NCBI GenBank assembly: GCA_902802815.1
Contig: CADCNQ010000008.1
Location: 55,112 to 119,111, forward strand
DNA: 64,000 bases
Reading direction: 5' to 3'
Source of the DNA: an uncultured Bacteroidales bacterium
GTDB taxonomy: Bacteria > Bacteroidota > Bacteroidia > Bacteroidales > Bacteroidaceae
The notes beneath the pieces were generated by a model. The model worked only from the letters and a program-made list of their open reading frames with translations, had not been told where the DNA came from and ran no database searches. This document shows, piece by piece, positions 16,257-24,737 of the stretch; within the stretch, counting starts at the first letter, position 1, and every line of letters starts with the position of its first letter. Both the position numbers and the translations under genes were made by a program.

Positions 16257-16929
16257 ATGGATATTCTACAGGACATCATCGCAACGAAGCGCGAGGAACT
16301 TGCTGCACTCTGCGCCAGGAAACCCTCTCTGCGCCAGGCCTTGCTCGACAGCCCGTCGGGCATCATTGCCGAATTCAAGCGCCGCTCGCCGTCGAAGGGA
16401 TGGATTAGGGAAGACGGACGGGCCGACATCATACCGCTGAGCTATCAGCAGAACGGTGCCGCTGCGCTCTCCATACTCACCGACGCGAAGTATTTCGGCG
16501 GTGCGGACGACTTCATCCGCACGGCCCGCCGCTCGGGTGTCACCGTCCCCGTGCTCTACAAGAATTTCGTCATTGACGAAGCCCAGCTCTATGCCGCTGT
16601 GCTCTGCGGGGCGAGTGCCGTGCTGCTGATTGCCGCCTGTCTGAGCAAGGCCGAGTGCAGACGGCTGATGGACAAGGCTCACGAACTGGGCTTGGAGGTG
16701 CTCCTCGAGATGCACTCCGAGGCGGAACTCGAATACGCCGACCTGCAGCCCGACCTCTGCGGCATCAACAACCGCAATCTGGGTTCCTTCGTCACCGATG
16801 TGGAAAACAGTTTCCGTGAGGGCTCTGCGCGAGGCCGGTTTCCGGGGATTCCTCATCGGAGAGAATTTCATGCGCGCCGACAACCCCGGCCAGTCCCTCC
16901 ATGACTTCATCAACCAATTAGCCCATTAA
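16257..16929 (+). pseudogene. trpC: Indole-3-glycerol-phosphate synthase with internal frameshifting deletion
   Basis: The N-terminal ~190 residues are normal IGPS: IIAEFKRRSPSKGW near residue 38, VPVLYKNFVIDEAQLY near residue 98, and GINNRNLGSFVTDVENSF near residue 172. Immediately after ENSF the frame is lost and the open frame runs out at 16904. The true C-terminus resumes in the next frame from 16816 (VRALREAGFRGFLIGENFM to the stop at 16927-16929). Compared with the family, about 22-23 residues are missing, including the SESGIS segment with the catalytic/phosphate-binding Glu and Ser. This is therefore a deletion of length 2 mod 3, not a single-base slip. It would abolish indole formation unless it is an assembly error or another copy exists. 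Confidence 0.85.
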
Positions 16930-16933
16930 CCCC

Positions 16934-17581
16934 ATGAGACCCATAATAAAGGTTTGCGGCATGAGAGATGCGGACAACATCCGCCAGGCGGAGCAGCTCC
17001 TGTCATCCAACTCGTCAACTCGTCAACTTGTCAACTTGATAGGTTTCATCTTTTGGCCGAAGTCGAGCCGCTATGTCAGCGAGCGCCCCGCTTATCTCCC
17101 GACGAAATGCAGGCGGGTGGGGGTGTTTGTGGACGAGGACATCGACACGGTCAAGCGCATTGCTGATGAATATGCCCTCGACTATATCCAGCTTCACGGA
17201 CACGAATCCCCCGAATATATCCGGGCGCTCAAGTTTCAGGTTTCAGGTTTCAGGCTCCAGGTGATAAAAGCCTTCAATATAGCAGCCCGAGAGGATTTGG
17301 AGGCGACAGCCCCCTACGAGGGCCTGGCCGACAGCTTCCTCTTCGATACCAAGGGCAAGTGTGTTGGCGGCAATGGTGAGAAGTTCGACTGGAGCGTGTT
17401 GTCCTCCTACCGGGGTGAGACACCGTTTCTGCTCAGCGGCGGCATCGGTCCCGACGATGCTGAGCGCGTGAAAGCATTCCGCCATCCGAAGTGTGCGGGC
17501 ATCGACCTTAATTCGCGCTTCGAAGTGTCCCCTGCCTTAAAAGATATCAATAAACTGAAAACGTTTCTCCAATCACTATGA
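16934..17581 (+). CDS. trpF: Phosphoribosylanthranilate isomerase with two in-frame repeat insertions
   Basis: A 215-residue TIM-barrel protein. [15 protein letters not shown] holds the catalytic Cys at residue 8. [11 protein letters not shown] and YIQLHGHES are conserved strands. DSFLFDTK near residue 138 supplies the catalytic Asp, and LLSGGI near residue 161 binds phosphate. Two stretches look foreign: residues ~26-35 ([11 protein letters not shown] 17009-17038) inserted before the second strand, and residues ~101-110 ([13 protein letters not shown] 17234-17261). Both are low-complexity repeats. The catalytic core is otherwise intact. It overlaps the trpA start by 4 nt. Confidence 0.92.
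   Translation: MRPIIKVCGMRDADNIRQAEQLLSSNSSTRQLVNLIGFIFWPKSSRYVSERPAYLPTKCRRVGVFVDEDIDTVKRIADEYALDYIQLHGHESPEYIRALKFQVSGFRLQVIKAFNIAAREDLEATAPYEGLADSFLFDTKGKCVGGNGEKFDWSVLSSYRGETPFLLSGGIGPDDAERVKAFRHPKCAGIDLNSRFEVSPALKDINKLKTFLQSL
17009..17038 (+). repeat. In-frame CAACTCGTCAACTTGTC-type repeat inside trpF
   Basis: Tandem ACTCGTCA/ACTTGTCA units are read as SSTRQLVN. The same peptide, from the same frame, occurs in the minus-strand pyrG gene (25952-25990). Confidence 0.85.
17234..17261 (+). repeat. In-frame TTTCAGG tandem repeat inside trpF
   Basis: Three TTTCAGG copies and a degenerate fourth (CTCCAGG) encode [10 protein letters not shown] in a surface-loop position of TrpF. Confidence 0.8.
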
Positions 17582-18357
17582 ATAAGATAAACAAACTTTT
17601 TGCAGACAGCAAGGACGAAAAACTCCTTTCGCTCTATTTCTGTGCCGGTGCGCCCACACTTGAGGGCACTGCCGACGTCATCCTCGCCATGCAGCGTCGG
17701 GGCATCGCTATGGTAGAGGTGGGTATTCCCTTCAGCGACCCGCTGGCCGACGGTCCCGTGATACAGAGTGCCGCCACCCGGGCGTTGAAGAACGGTATGA
17801 CGCTCACACGCCTCTTCTCGCAACTCGCCGCCGTCAAGGATAAGGTGGAGATACCTCTCGTGCTGATGGGCTACCTCAATCCCATACTCCACTACGGCAT
17901 CGAGGCCTTCTGCCGCTCGTGTGTGGAGGCCGGTGTCAGCGGTGCCATCATCCCCGATTTGCCTTTCGACGACTATCTCAATGTGGTGAAACCCGTTGCC
18001 GACCGTTACGACCTGCGCATCATCATGCTCATCACACCCGAGACCAGCGACGAGCGTATCCGTTTCATCGACAGCCACACTGACGGATTCATCTACATGG
18101 TGTCGTCGGCATCCATCACGGGTACGCAGAAGAGTTTCGATGAACAGAAGCAGGCCTATTTCCAGCGCATCAATGCTATGCAGCTGCGCAATCCCAGGAT
18201 GATAGGTTTCGGCATCAGCAACGCCCAGACTCTCAAGGCCGCCCAGGACAATGCCGCCGGTGCCATCATCGGTTCCAAGTTCGTGAGTCTGCTCGATGAG
18301 GCTGCCGGCGATGCGAATGCTGCGCTGGATGCCCTGTTCGCGGCTCTGGGACGCTGA
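17578..18357 (+). CDS. trpA: Tryptophan synthase alpha chain
   Basis: A 259-residue TIM-barrel protein. [19 protein letters not shown] carries the two catalytic acids, Glu47 and Asp58 (equivalent to Glu49 and Asp60 of E. coli). It cleaves indole-3-glycerol phosphate and channels indole to TrpB. It overlaps trpF by 4 nt and ends the operon. The next gene, carAB, converges from the other strand with only a 14-nt gap and no recognisable terminator between. Its activity depends on TrpC product, which the damaged trpC here may not supply. Confidence 0.96.
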   Translation: MNKINKLFADSKDEKLLSLYFCAGAPTLEGTADVILAMQRRGIAMVEVGIPFSDPLADGPVIQSAATRALKNGMTLTRLFSQLAAVKDKVEIPLVLMGYLNPILHYGIEAFCRSCVEAGVSGAIIPDLPFDDYLNVVKPVADRYDLRIIMLITPETSDERIRFIDSHTDGFIYMVSSASITGTQKSFDEQKQAYFQRINAMQLRNPRMIGFGISNAQTLKAAQDNAAGAIIGSKFVSLLDEAAGDANAALDALFAALGR

Positions 18358-18371
18358 GCGGACGGGCGGAT

Positions 18372-21266
18372 TTACAGATAAGACATATACAGATAGTTGG
18401 TCTGCGCGGGATATTCTGCCGCGAGGGTGTCTATCTTGTTGACAACGGGGATGATGTTGAGTTCGTACCTCCACCGGCGTATCATAAGGCCGGCATCCTC
18501 CATATTCATGTCCGCCTCGAGACCCACGGCGCGGGCTATCTGGAAATCCGAGAAACCGTAGATCTTCGCCTCGTGAAGCAGTTTCACGAAAGCGGGTTCC
18601 TCAATCAGTTCCAGGAACTCGTATCTGTCCATCGTGCCGAGGCATTCCGACAGGTATCTGTATTCCTCCAGTCCACGGTTGATGTCGATGATGTGCTTCA
18701 GCTTCTCGAGAAACCAGCGGTCGATTTTCGTCAGCCGGTGTATCTGCTCAAGGGTGTAGCCCATCATCATTGCCTTTGCTATGACGAAGATGCGCGTGTC
18801 GGTGGCATGCTGCAGAGCGCCGGGCACATCGGTGACATGCTGCGCCTTGTTGTCCACAAATCCGTGCATGCCCTGGCCAATCATGCGGAGACCCTTCTGC
18901 AGCGACTCCTCGAAGGTGCGGCCCACAGCCATCACCTCGCCGACACTCTTCATCGAGGAACCCAGTTCGTGATTCACACCGTGGAATTTGGAAAGGTCCC
19001 AGCGCGGAATCTTGCACACCACATAGTCGAGAGCCGGTTCGAAGAAGGCGCTGGTGGTCTTGGTGACGGAGTTCTTCAGTTCGAAGAGGCCGTAGCCCAA
19101 ACCGAGTTTTGCCGCCACAAAGGCCAGGGGATAGCCCGTTGCCTTTGATGCCAGAGCCGAGGAGCGGCTCAGACGGGCGTTGACCTCGATGACACGATAG
19201 TCTTCGCTGTTGGGGTCGAGGGCGTACTGCACGTTACACTCGCCTACGATGCCGATATGACGTATTATCTTGATGGCCAGAGCGCGCAATTTATGGTACT
19301 CGCTGTTGGTGAGCGTCTGACTGGGAGCCACGACGATGCTCTCGCCGGTGTGGATGCCGAGAGGGTCGAAGTTTTCCATATTGCAGACGGTGATGCAGTT
19401 GTCGTAGCGGTCGCGCACCACTTCGTATTCTATTTCCTTCCATCCCCTGAGACTCTTCTCCACCAGCACCTGCGGTGAGAACGAGAAGGCCTCCTCGGCC
19501 TGAGTGTCCAGTTCGGCATCGTTGTCGCAGAACCCCGAACCGAGACCTCCGAGGGCGTATGCCGCACGGAGTATGACGGGAAATCCCAGTGCGTGTGCAG
19601 CACGTCGCACCTCCTCGATATTGCTGCACGCTTCGCTCTTTATCGTCTTCACACCTATTTCGTCGAGGCGCTTCACGAAGAGGTCGCGGTCTTCGGTGTC
19701 GATGATAGCCTGCACAGGTGTGCCCAGCACCTTTACACCGTATTTCTCCAGCACGCCGCGTTTGTAGAGTTCCACACCGCAGTTGAGCGCCGTCTGTCCG
19801 CCGAACGAGAGAAGAATGCCGTCGGGGCGCTCTTTCTCTATGACGCGCTCCACGAAATCGGGTGTCACGGGTTGGAAATACACCGTATCCGCCACATCCT
19901 TCGAGGTCTGCACGGTAGCGATATTCGGATTGATGAGTACCGACTTCACACCCTCCTCCTTCAGTGCCTTCAGTGCCTGCGCACCGCTATAGTCGAACTC
20001 GCCCGCCTGACCTATCTTCAGGGCTCCCGAACCGAGGATGAGAACCTTTTTGACAGTTGACGAGTTGGGTGAAGATGCTAACGACTTGTCAACTTGTTTA
20101 CTCGTCAACTCGTTTACTTGTTTACTTGTCCACTTGTCCACTAAAGACACAAACTCATCAAACATCCACTCCGTATCCGTGGGGCCGGAACAGGCCTCGG
20201 GGTGGAACTGTGCCGAGAACCAGGGGTGCGTCTTGTGACGTATGCCCTCGTTGGAACCGTCGTTCATGTTGACGAAAAGCGGTTCCCAGTCGGATGGCAG
20301 CGTAGAGTCATCAACGGCGTAACCGTGGTTCTGCGATGTGATGTAGCATTGCGTGGAACCGACGCGCTGCACCGGTTGGTTGTGCGAGCGGTGGCCGTAT
20401 TTCAGTTTGTATGTCCTGGCCCCTGCGGCGCGGGCCAGCAGTTGGTTGCCCAGGCAGATACCCATCAGAGGGCGCACCGTTGACTTATTTGCTGACTCTT
20501 CACTCTTCACTCTTCGTTCTTCACTTTCCATGAACGTGCGGATATGCTCCACCGTCTTGCTGCATTGCTCCGGGTCGCCGGGACCGTTGGCAAGGAACAG
20601 ACCGTCGAATTCCAGCTGGTTGAAGTCGTAATCCCAGGGCACACGGATAACCTCCACACCGCGACGAAGCAGGCAGCGTATGATGTTGGCCTTCACACCG
20701 CAGTCTACAAGCACTACGCGCTTGGGTGAAGAGTGAAGAGTGGAATCCGGTTTGTAGGTAATCACCTCTTTGCAGCTTACCTTCTCCACCCAGTTGACGG
20801 AACCGTAATCCGACAATTCTTCACTCTTCACTCTTCGTTCTTCACTCATCTCAATCCTTCCCATCATCACACCGCGCTCTCTGAGCAGCATTGTGAGCCG
20901 GCGGGTGTCGATGCCGGAAATGGCGGGGATGCCCTCTCTCCTGAGCCAGTCGGAGAGCGACTCCTTCGCATTCCAGTGGCTGTATTTCCCGCTGTAGTCG
21001 GCCACCACGAGTGCCTTTGCGTGTATGCGCTCGCTTTCCATGAATTCGGGCAGCGGCGAGCCGCCCGTCTCGGGAACACCGTAGTTGCCTATCAGCGGAT
21101 ATGTCGTCACCAGTATCTGCCCGGCGTAACTGGGGTCGGTGAGGCTCTCAGGATAACCCGTCATCGCGGTGTTGAAGACCACTTCTCCTGCCGTGTTCGT
21201 CTCAGCGCCGAACGACCATCCCTTGAATTCCTCTCCGTTATCAAGAATCAGTTTTGCTTCTCTCAT
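18372..21266 (-). CDS. carAB: Fused carbamoyl-phosphate synthase: CarA plus first half of CarB
   Basis: A 964-residue protein. Residues 1-~373 are the small glutaminase subunit (GICLGNQ with the nucleophile Cys; FHPEACSGP with His/Glu). Residues ~405-964 match only the first synthetase half of CarB, from VLILGSGALKIGQAGEFDYS through the ATP-grasp domain to VVNKIDTLAAEYPAQTNYLY, then a stop. The second synthetase half and the allosteric domain (about 500 residues) are absent. Wording such as GSSMKSVGEVMAVGRTFEES resembles the eukaryotic CAD/CPS1 type. The linker at ~374-404 is encoded by GTTGACAAGT-type repeats that also occur between genes, and further repeats lie near residues 139-150, 175-180 and 246-258. 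It is the last gene of the pyrG-purF-asnB-carAB operon. It could be truncated or a functional half enzyme. Confidence 0.9.
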   Translation of the reverse strand: MREAKLILDNGEEFKGWSFGAETNTAGEVVFNTAMTGYPESLTDPSYAGQILVTTYPLIGNYGVPETGGSPLPEFMESERIHAKALVVADYSGKYSHWNAKESLSDWLRREGIPAISGIDTRRLTMLLRERGVMMGRIEMSEERRVKSEELSDYGSVNWVEKVSCKEVITYKPDSTLHSSPKRVVLVDCGVKANIIRCLLRRGVEVIRVPWDYDFNQLEFDGLFLANGPGDPEQCSKTVEHIRTFMESEERRVKSEESANKSTVRPLMGICLGNQLLARAAGARTYKLKYGHRSHNQPVQRVGSTQCYITSQNHGYAVDDSTLPSDWEPLFVNMNDGSNEGIRHKTHPWFSAQFHPEACSGPTDTEWMFDEFVSLVDKWTSKQVNELTSKQVDKSLASSPNSSTVKKVLILGSGALKIGQAGEFDYSGAQALKALKEEGVKSVLINPNIATVQTSKDVADTVYFQPVTPDFVERVIEKERPDGILLSFGGQTALNCGVELYKRGVLEKYGVKVLGTPVQAIIDTEDRDLFVKRLDEIGVKTIKSEACSNIEEVRRAAHALGFPVILRAAYALGGLGSGFCDNDAELDTQAEEAFSFSPQVLVEKSLRGWKEIEYEVVRDRYDNCITVCNMENFDPLGIHTGESIVVAPSQTLTNSEYHKLRALAIKIIRHIGIVGECNVQYALDPNSEDYRVIEVNARLSRSSALASKATGYPLAFVAAKLGLGYGLFELKNSVTKTTSAFFEPALDYVVCKIPRWDLSKFHGVNHELGSSMKSVGEVMAVGRTFEESLQKGLRMIGQGMHGFVDNKAQHVTDVPGALQHATDTRIFVIAKAMMMGYTLEQIHRLTKIDRWFLEKLKHIIDINRGLEEYRYLSECLGTMDRYEFLELIEEPAFVKLLHEAKIYGFSDFQIARAVGLEADMNMEDAGLMIRRWRYELNIIPVVNKIDTLAAEYPAQTNYLYMSYL
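20054..20144 (-). repeat. GTTGACAAGT/GTAAACAAGT repeat forming the CarA-CarB linker
   Basis: On the coding strand, tandem AAGT-spaced GTGGACA/GTAAACA/GTTGACA units are read as DKWTSKQVNELTSKQVDK. In this orientation the unit has TGA stops in the other two frames, so only one frame is open, and that is the one used. Confidence 0.85.
20493..20529 (-). repeat. GAAGAGTGAAGAGT repeat in carA (third site)
   Basis: Coding-strand GTGAAGAACGAAGAGTGAAG-type units are read as SEERRVKSEE, inserted after RTFM and before the STVRPLMGICLG nucleophile strand. Confidence 0.85.
20726..20742 (-). repeat. ACTCTTCACTCTTC repeat in carA (second site), opposite orientation
   Basis: Two units of the same family as the neighbouring sites, but read on the opposite strand as STLHSSP. 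Confidence 0.75.
20817..20849 (-). repeat. GAAGAGTGAAGAGT repeat in carA (first site)
   Basis: It encodes SEERRVKSEEL, almost identical to the third site 320 nt away and in the same frame. This frame avoids the TGA present in the others. Confidence 0.85.
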
Positions 21267-21270
21267 TATC

Positions 21271-21309
21271 TTAACCTTAAACCTTGAACCATTAACCTTT
21301 AACCCTTAA
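21271..21309 (-). repeat. TTAACCTTAAACC-type repeat between asnB and carAB
   Basis: Short TTAACC/TTAAACC units fill the gap between the asnB stop and the carAB start. Related units lie at 51771-51800 between amtB and glnK. Confidence 0.7.
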
Positions 21310-22970
21310 TACGCCTGCTCGTGCACACCTTTGACGGCCCGGCCGCTGGGGTCATTCATATTCTTGAAAGCAGCGTCCCATTCCAGGGCGATGGCTGTGG
21401 AGCAGGCCACGGAGGCTTCCTGATTCACGCTGCGGGCAGCGGAGTCGGAAGGGAAGTGCTCGGCGAAGATGCTGCGGTAGTAGTATTCTTCCTTGTTGAG
21501 CGGCGGATTGACGGGGAAACGCTCTGCGGCGTGTGCCATCTGTTCGTCCGTCACGGCTTCGGAGGTTATCTTCTTCAGAGTGTCTATCCACGAATATCCC
21601 ACGCCGTCGCTGAACTGCTCCTTCTGCCGCCAGACGATTTCCCCGGGCAGCATGTCGGCAAAAGCTTCTCGCACAATCTTCTTCTCAATGGTGGTGCCGG
21701 GACACATCTTCGCACTGGGATTCGTACGCATGGCGACATCGAGAAACTCCTTGTCGAGGAAGGGCACGCGTCCCTCCACACCCCATGCACTCAGACTTTT
21801 ATTGGCGCGCAGGCAGTCGTAGAGATACAGCTTACCGAGCTTGCGCACAGTCTCGTCGTGGAAGGCCTTCGCGTCGGGAGCCTTGTGAAAATACAGGTAA
21901 CCGCCGAATATCTCGTCTGCACCCTCGCCGGAGAGCACCATCTTGATACCCATCGATTTGATGACGCGGGCCAGCAGATACATAGGCGTGGATGCCCGGA
22001 CGGTGGTCACATCGTATGTCTCGATGAAGTATATCACGTCGCGTATGGCATCAAGTCCCTCCTGTATGGTATAGTTGATTTCATGGTGGACAGTGCCGAT
22101 ATGCTCAGCCACGAGTCGGGCCTTTGCAAGGTCGGGAGCTCCCTTCAAACCTACTGCGAAGGAATGCAGACGCGGCCAGTAGGCGCGGGTTTGCGAACCG
22201 TCCTCAATACGCATCTGTGAGTATTTCTCTGCGATGGCGGAGATGACGGATGAATCCAGGCCGCCGGAGAGCAGTACGCCGTAGGGTACGTCGCTCATAA
22301 GCTGGCGCTTCACAGCATCCTCCAGTGCGTCGTGGATATCTGCCACGCTGGCTCCGTTGTCCTTCACGGCGTCATAGTCAAACCAGTCGCGTCTGTAATA
22401 GCGTTTCATACCCGGTTCACGGCTCCAGTAATAATGTCCGGGCAGGAAGGGTTCGTAGCTTTCGCACTGCCCCTCGAGAGCTTTCAGTTCACTTGCTACA
22501 TATACCTTGCCGTCGCTGTCGTATCCGATATAGAGAGGTATCACGCCAATGGGGTCGCGGGCAATAAGGAATTCGTCCTTCTCCCCGTCATACAGCGCAA
22601 AGGCGAATATGCCGCTGAGCTCCTCGAGGAGGCCGATGCCCTTCTCGCGGTAGAGTGCCAGTATCACCTCGCAGTCGCTGCCTGTCTGAAACTCGTACTG
22701 CCCTGCGAAACGGCGGCGTATATCCTGATGATTGTATATCTCTCCGTTGACGGCCAGCACCAGCTTGCGGTCGGGACTGTAGAGGGGTTGCCCGCCGCTT
22801 TCAGGGTCGACAATGGAGAGCCGCTCGTGGGCGAGGATGGCCGAACCGCCGCAGTATATTCCGCTCCAGTCGGGTCCGCGGTGACGTATTTTCTGACTCA
22901 TGCGCAGCGCTTTCTGACGCAACAGCGGCGTCTGCTGCCTGATGTTGAAGATAGAGACAATTCCACACAT
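21306..22970 (-). CDS. asnB: Asparagine synthase (glutamine-hydrolysing)
   Basis: A 554-residue protein of usual AsnB length. Cys2 of MCGIVSIF is the class II glutaminase nucleophile after Met removal; RHRGPDWSG and NGEIYNH are the conserved glutamine-site segments. The C-terminal synthetase domain has the ATP-pyrophosphatase loop SGGLDSS near residue 237 and GEGADEIFGGYLYF near residue 345. It makes asparagine from aspartate, ATP and glutamine. It lies between purF and carAB on one minus-strand transcript, with only short repeat-filled gaps on either side. Confidence 0.96.
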   Translation of the reverse strand: MCGIVSIFNIRQQTPLLRQKALRMSQKIRHRGPDWSGIYCGGSAILAHERLSIVDPESGGQPLYSPDRKLVLAVNGEIYNHQDIRRRFAGQYEFQTGSDCEVILALYREKGIGLLEELSGIFAFALYDGEKDEFLIARDPIGVIPLYIGYDSDGKVYVASELKALEGQCESYEPFLPGHYYWSREPGMKRYYRRDWFDYDAVKDNGASVADIHDALEDAVKRQLMSDVPYGVLLSGGLDSSVISAIAEKYSQMRIEDGSQTRAYWPRLHSFAVGLKGAPDLAKARLVAEHIGTVHHEINYTIQEGLDAIRDVIYFIETYDVTTVRASTPMYLLARVIKSMGIKMVLSGEGADEIFGGYLYFHKAPDAKAFHDETVRKLGKLYLYDCLRANKSLSAWGVEGRVPFLDKEFLDVAMRTNPSAKMCPGTTIEKKIVREAFADMLPGEIVWRQKEQFSDGVGYSWIDTLKKITSEAVTDEQMAHAAERFPVNPPLNKEEYYYRSIFAEHFPSDSAARSVNQEASVACSTAIALEWDAAFKNMNDPSGRAVKGVHEQAY

Positions 22971-22997
22971 GTTTGGTTAGGGGTTAGGGGTCAATGT

Positions 22998-24737
22998 TCA
23001 ATGTTCAATGAATTTCACGAAAGCCTCGTTTACGAGTTTGTTGCCTCCCGGGGTGGGGTAGCGGCCTGTGAAGTACCAGTCGCCCCGGTGCTCCGGACAG
23101 GCGGCGTGCAGACCTTCTATTGTCTGGAAGACGAATTCCACTGGAGCCTGCATACCGGCGGGGCGCAGCATCTCTGCCATCTTGCGGTTGATGTCGTCCA
23201 CGGAGAAGGGTTCGTAGAGTGCGCAGACGCAGTTGCGCTGCCGGTCCTTCGGCTTGAGCAGTTCGTTGTGGCAGGCTTCACAGGTGTCGTGCAGCAGTTG
23301 CCACATCCCCCGCTCCTCAATGAGTGCGATGGTGGCGCGGAATGCGCAGAACTCCTCCAACCGGGCCATGTCGATGCCGTAGTAGTCGGGGTATCGTATC
23401 TGCGGCGAGCTGCTTACCATCACAATCTTTTTGGGATGCATGCGGTCGAGTATTTTGAGGATGCTCTCTTTCAGGGTGGTACCTCTTACGATGCTGTCGT
23501 CGATGATTACCAGATTGTCCTCGTAGGGACGCAGCGACCCGTATGTTATGTCGTAGACGTGCGAAGCCAGGTCGTTGCGCTCTCCGGCCTCCGTGATGAA
23601 TGTGCGCAGTTTGATGTCTTTCCACGCCACCTTCTCGCTGCGCACGTAGAATCCCTGGCTGCGCAGTCCCTCCATCATGCCGTAGAACGCCACTTCCGCA
23701 GTGTTGGGGATGAAGGAGAATACGGTGTGTTCGGTGTCACCTTCGATGGCGTTCAGAATGGGAGCCGTGAGCTGCTGTCCCAACTGTTTGCGTTCGTGGT
23801 AGATGTCGCTGTCGTTGCCCCGGCTGAAATAGATGCGCTCGAACGAACAGCGCGAGAGGGGCTTCGCCTCCAGAATGGTCTCCAGAGATGATGTGCCGTC
23901 CTTGTGGACAATGAGCGCCTGACCGGCCGGCAGTTCCGGGACATCCTCGCCGGTGAGGTCGAAGGTGGTCTGCAGGACGGCACGCTCGCTGGCTACGGCA
24001 ACCACCTCGTCGTCCCTGTAGAAGAACGCAGGACGTATGCCCCAGGGGTCGCGCATGGCGAACATCTCGCCCGAACCCGTCATGCCGCACATCACATATC
24101 CGCCGTCGTAGTCGGCCATCGTGGTGCGCAGCACGTTTGCCATCTGCACGTGTTCCTCAATATATCGTGTGATGTCCGTGTTTTCCAGCCCTTGTCCCTT
24201 TGCCTCCACAAAGCAGCGCTCCACCTCGCGGTCGAGACGGTGACCCATCCACTCCAGCGTAATATACGAGTCGCTGTAGATGCGCGGCGACTGTCCCTGC
24301 TGTATTATCTTTTCGAAGATTTCATCGATATTCGTCATGTTGAAGTTGCCGCACAGGCAGAGGTTCTTCGCCCTCCAGTTGTTGCGGCGCAGGAAGGGAT
24401 GCACGTACTGCAGCCCGCTCTTTCCCGTGGTGGAGTAGCGCAGATGCCCCATGTAGAGCTGTGCGTTAGTCCATTCCGGTGTAACGTTGCCGAATATTTC
24501 CGTGATGGCATCCTTCCCCTGGGCCTTCTCGCGGAACATGTATTCCGTGCCTACGGGTGCATCCATATTCACGCAGGCAATGCCGGCACCCTCCTGACCG
24601 CGGTTGTGCTGCTTCTCCATCATCAGATAGAGCTTGTTCAGGCCGTAGGACTGTGTGCCGTATTTCTCCCGGTAGTATTTTTGCGGTTTCAGCAGCCTCA
24701 CCAGAGCCACGCCGCATTCATGCTTCAACTGTTCCAT
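22998..24737 (-). CDS. purF: Amidophosphoribosyltransferase, long form
   Basis: A 579-residue protein, longer than the ~505 of E. coli PurF. It starts MEQLKHECGVALVRL; removal of the first seven residues would expose the catalytic Cys8, as in PurF enzymes with a propeptide. HNRGQEGAG and HLRYSTTGKS are class II glutaminase motifs. VIIDDSIVRGTT near residue 412 is the PRPP-binding loop. It makes phosphoribosylamine, the first step of purine synthesis. The first 20 nt overlap the end of pyrG. It is grouped with other glutamine amidotransferases, not with purine genes, which suggests regulation by nitrogen supply. A GTCAATGTTCAATG repeat lies right at the 3' end (22991-23010). Confidence 0.92.
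   Translation of the reverse strand: MEQLKHECGVALVRLLKPQKYYREKYGTQSYGLNKLYLMMEKQHNRGQEGAGIACVNMDAPVGTEYMFREKAQGKDAITEIFGNVTPEWTNAQLYMGHLRYSTTGKSGLQYVHPFLRRNNWRAKNLCLCGNFNMTNIDEIFEKIIQQGQSPRIYSDSYITLEWMGHRLDREVERCFVEAKGQGLENTDITRYIEEHVQMANVLRTTMADYDGGYVMCGMTGSGEMFAMRDPWGIRPAFFYRDDEVVAVASERAVLQTTFDLTGEDVPELPAGQALIVHKDGTSSLETILEAKPLSRCSFERIYFSRGNDSDIYHERKQLGQQLTAPILNAIEGDTEHTVFSFIPNTAEVAFYGMMEGLRSQGFYVRSEKVAWKDIKLRTFITEAGERNDLASHVYDITYGSLRPYEDNLVIIDDSIVRGTTLKESILKILDRMHPKKIVMVSSSPQIRYPDYYGIDMARLEEFCAFRATIALIEERGMWQLLHDTCEACHNELLKPKDRQRNCVCALYEPFSVDDINRKMAEMLRPAGMQAPVEFVFQTIEGLHAACPEHRGDWYFTGRYPTPGGNKLVNEAFVKFIEH

Noticed and set aside
22998..24737. purF gene considered as a glucosamine-6-phosphate synthase
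   Set aside because: It has a PRPP-binding loop (VIIDDSIVRGTT) and no sugar isomerase domains.
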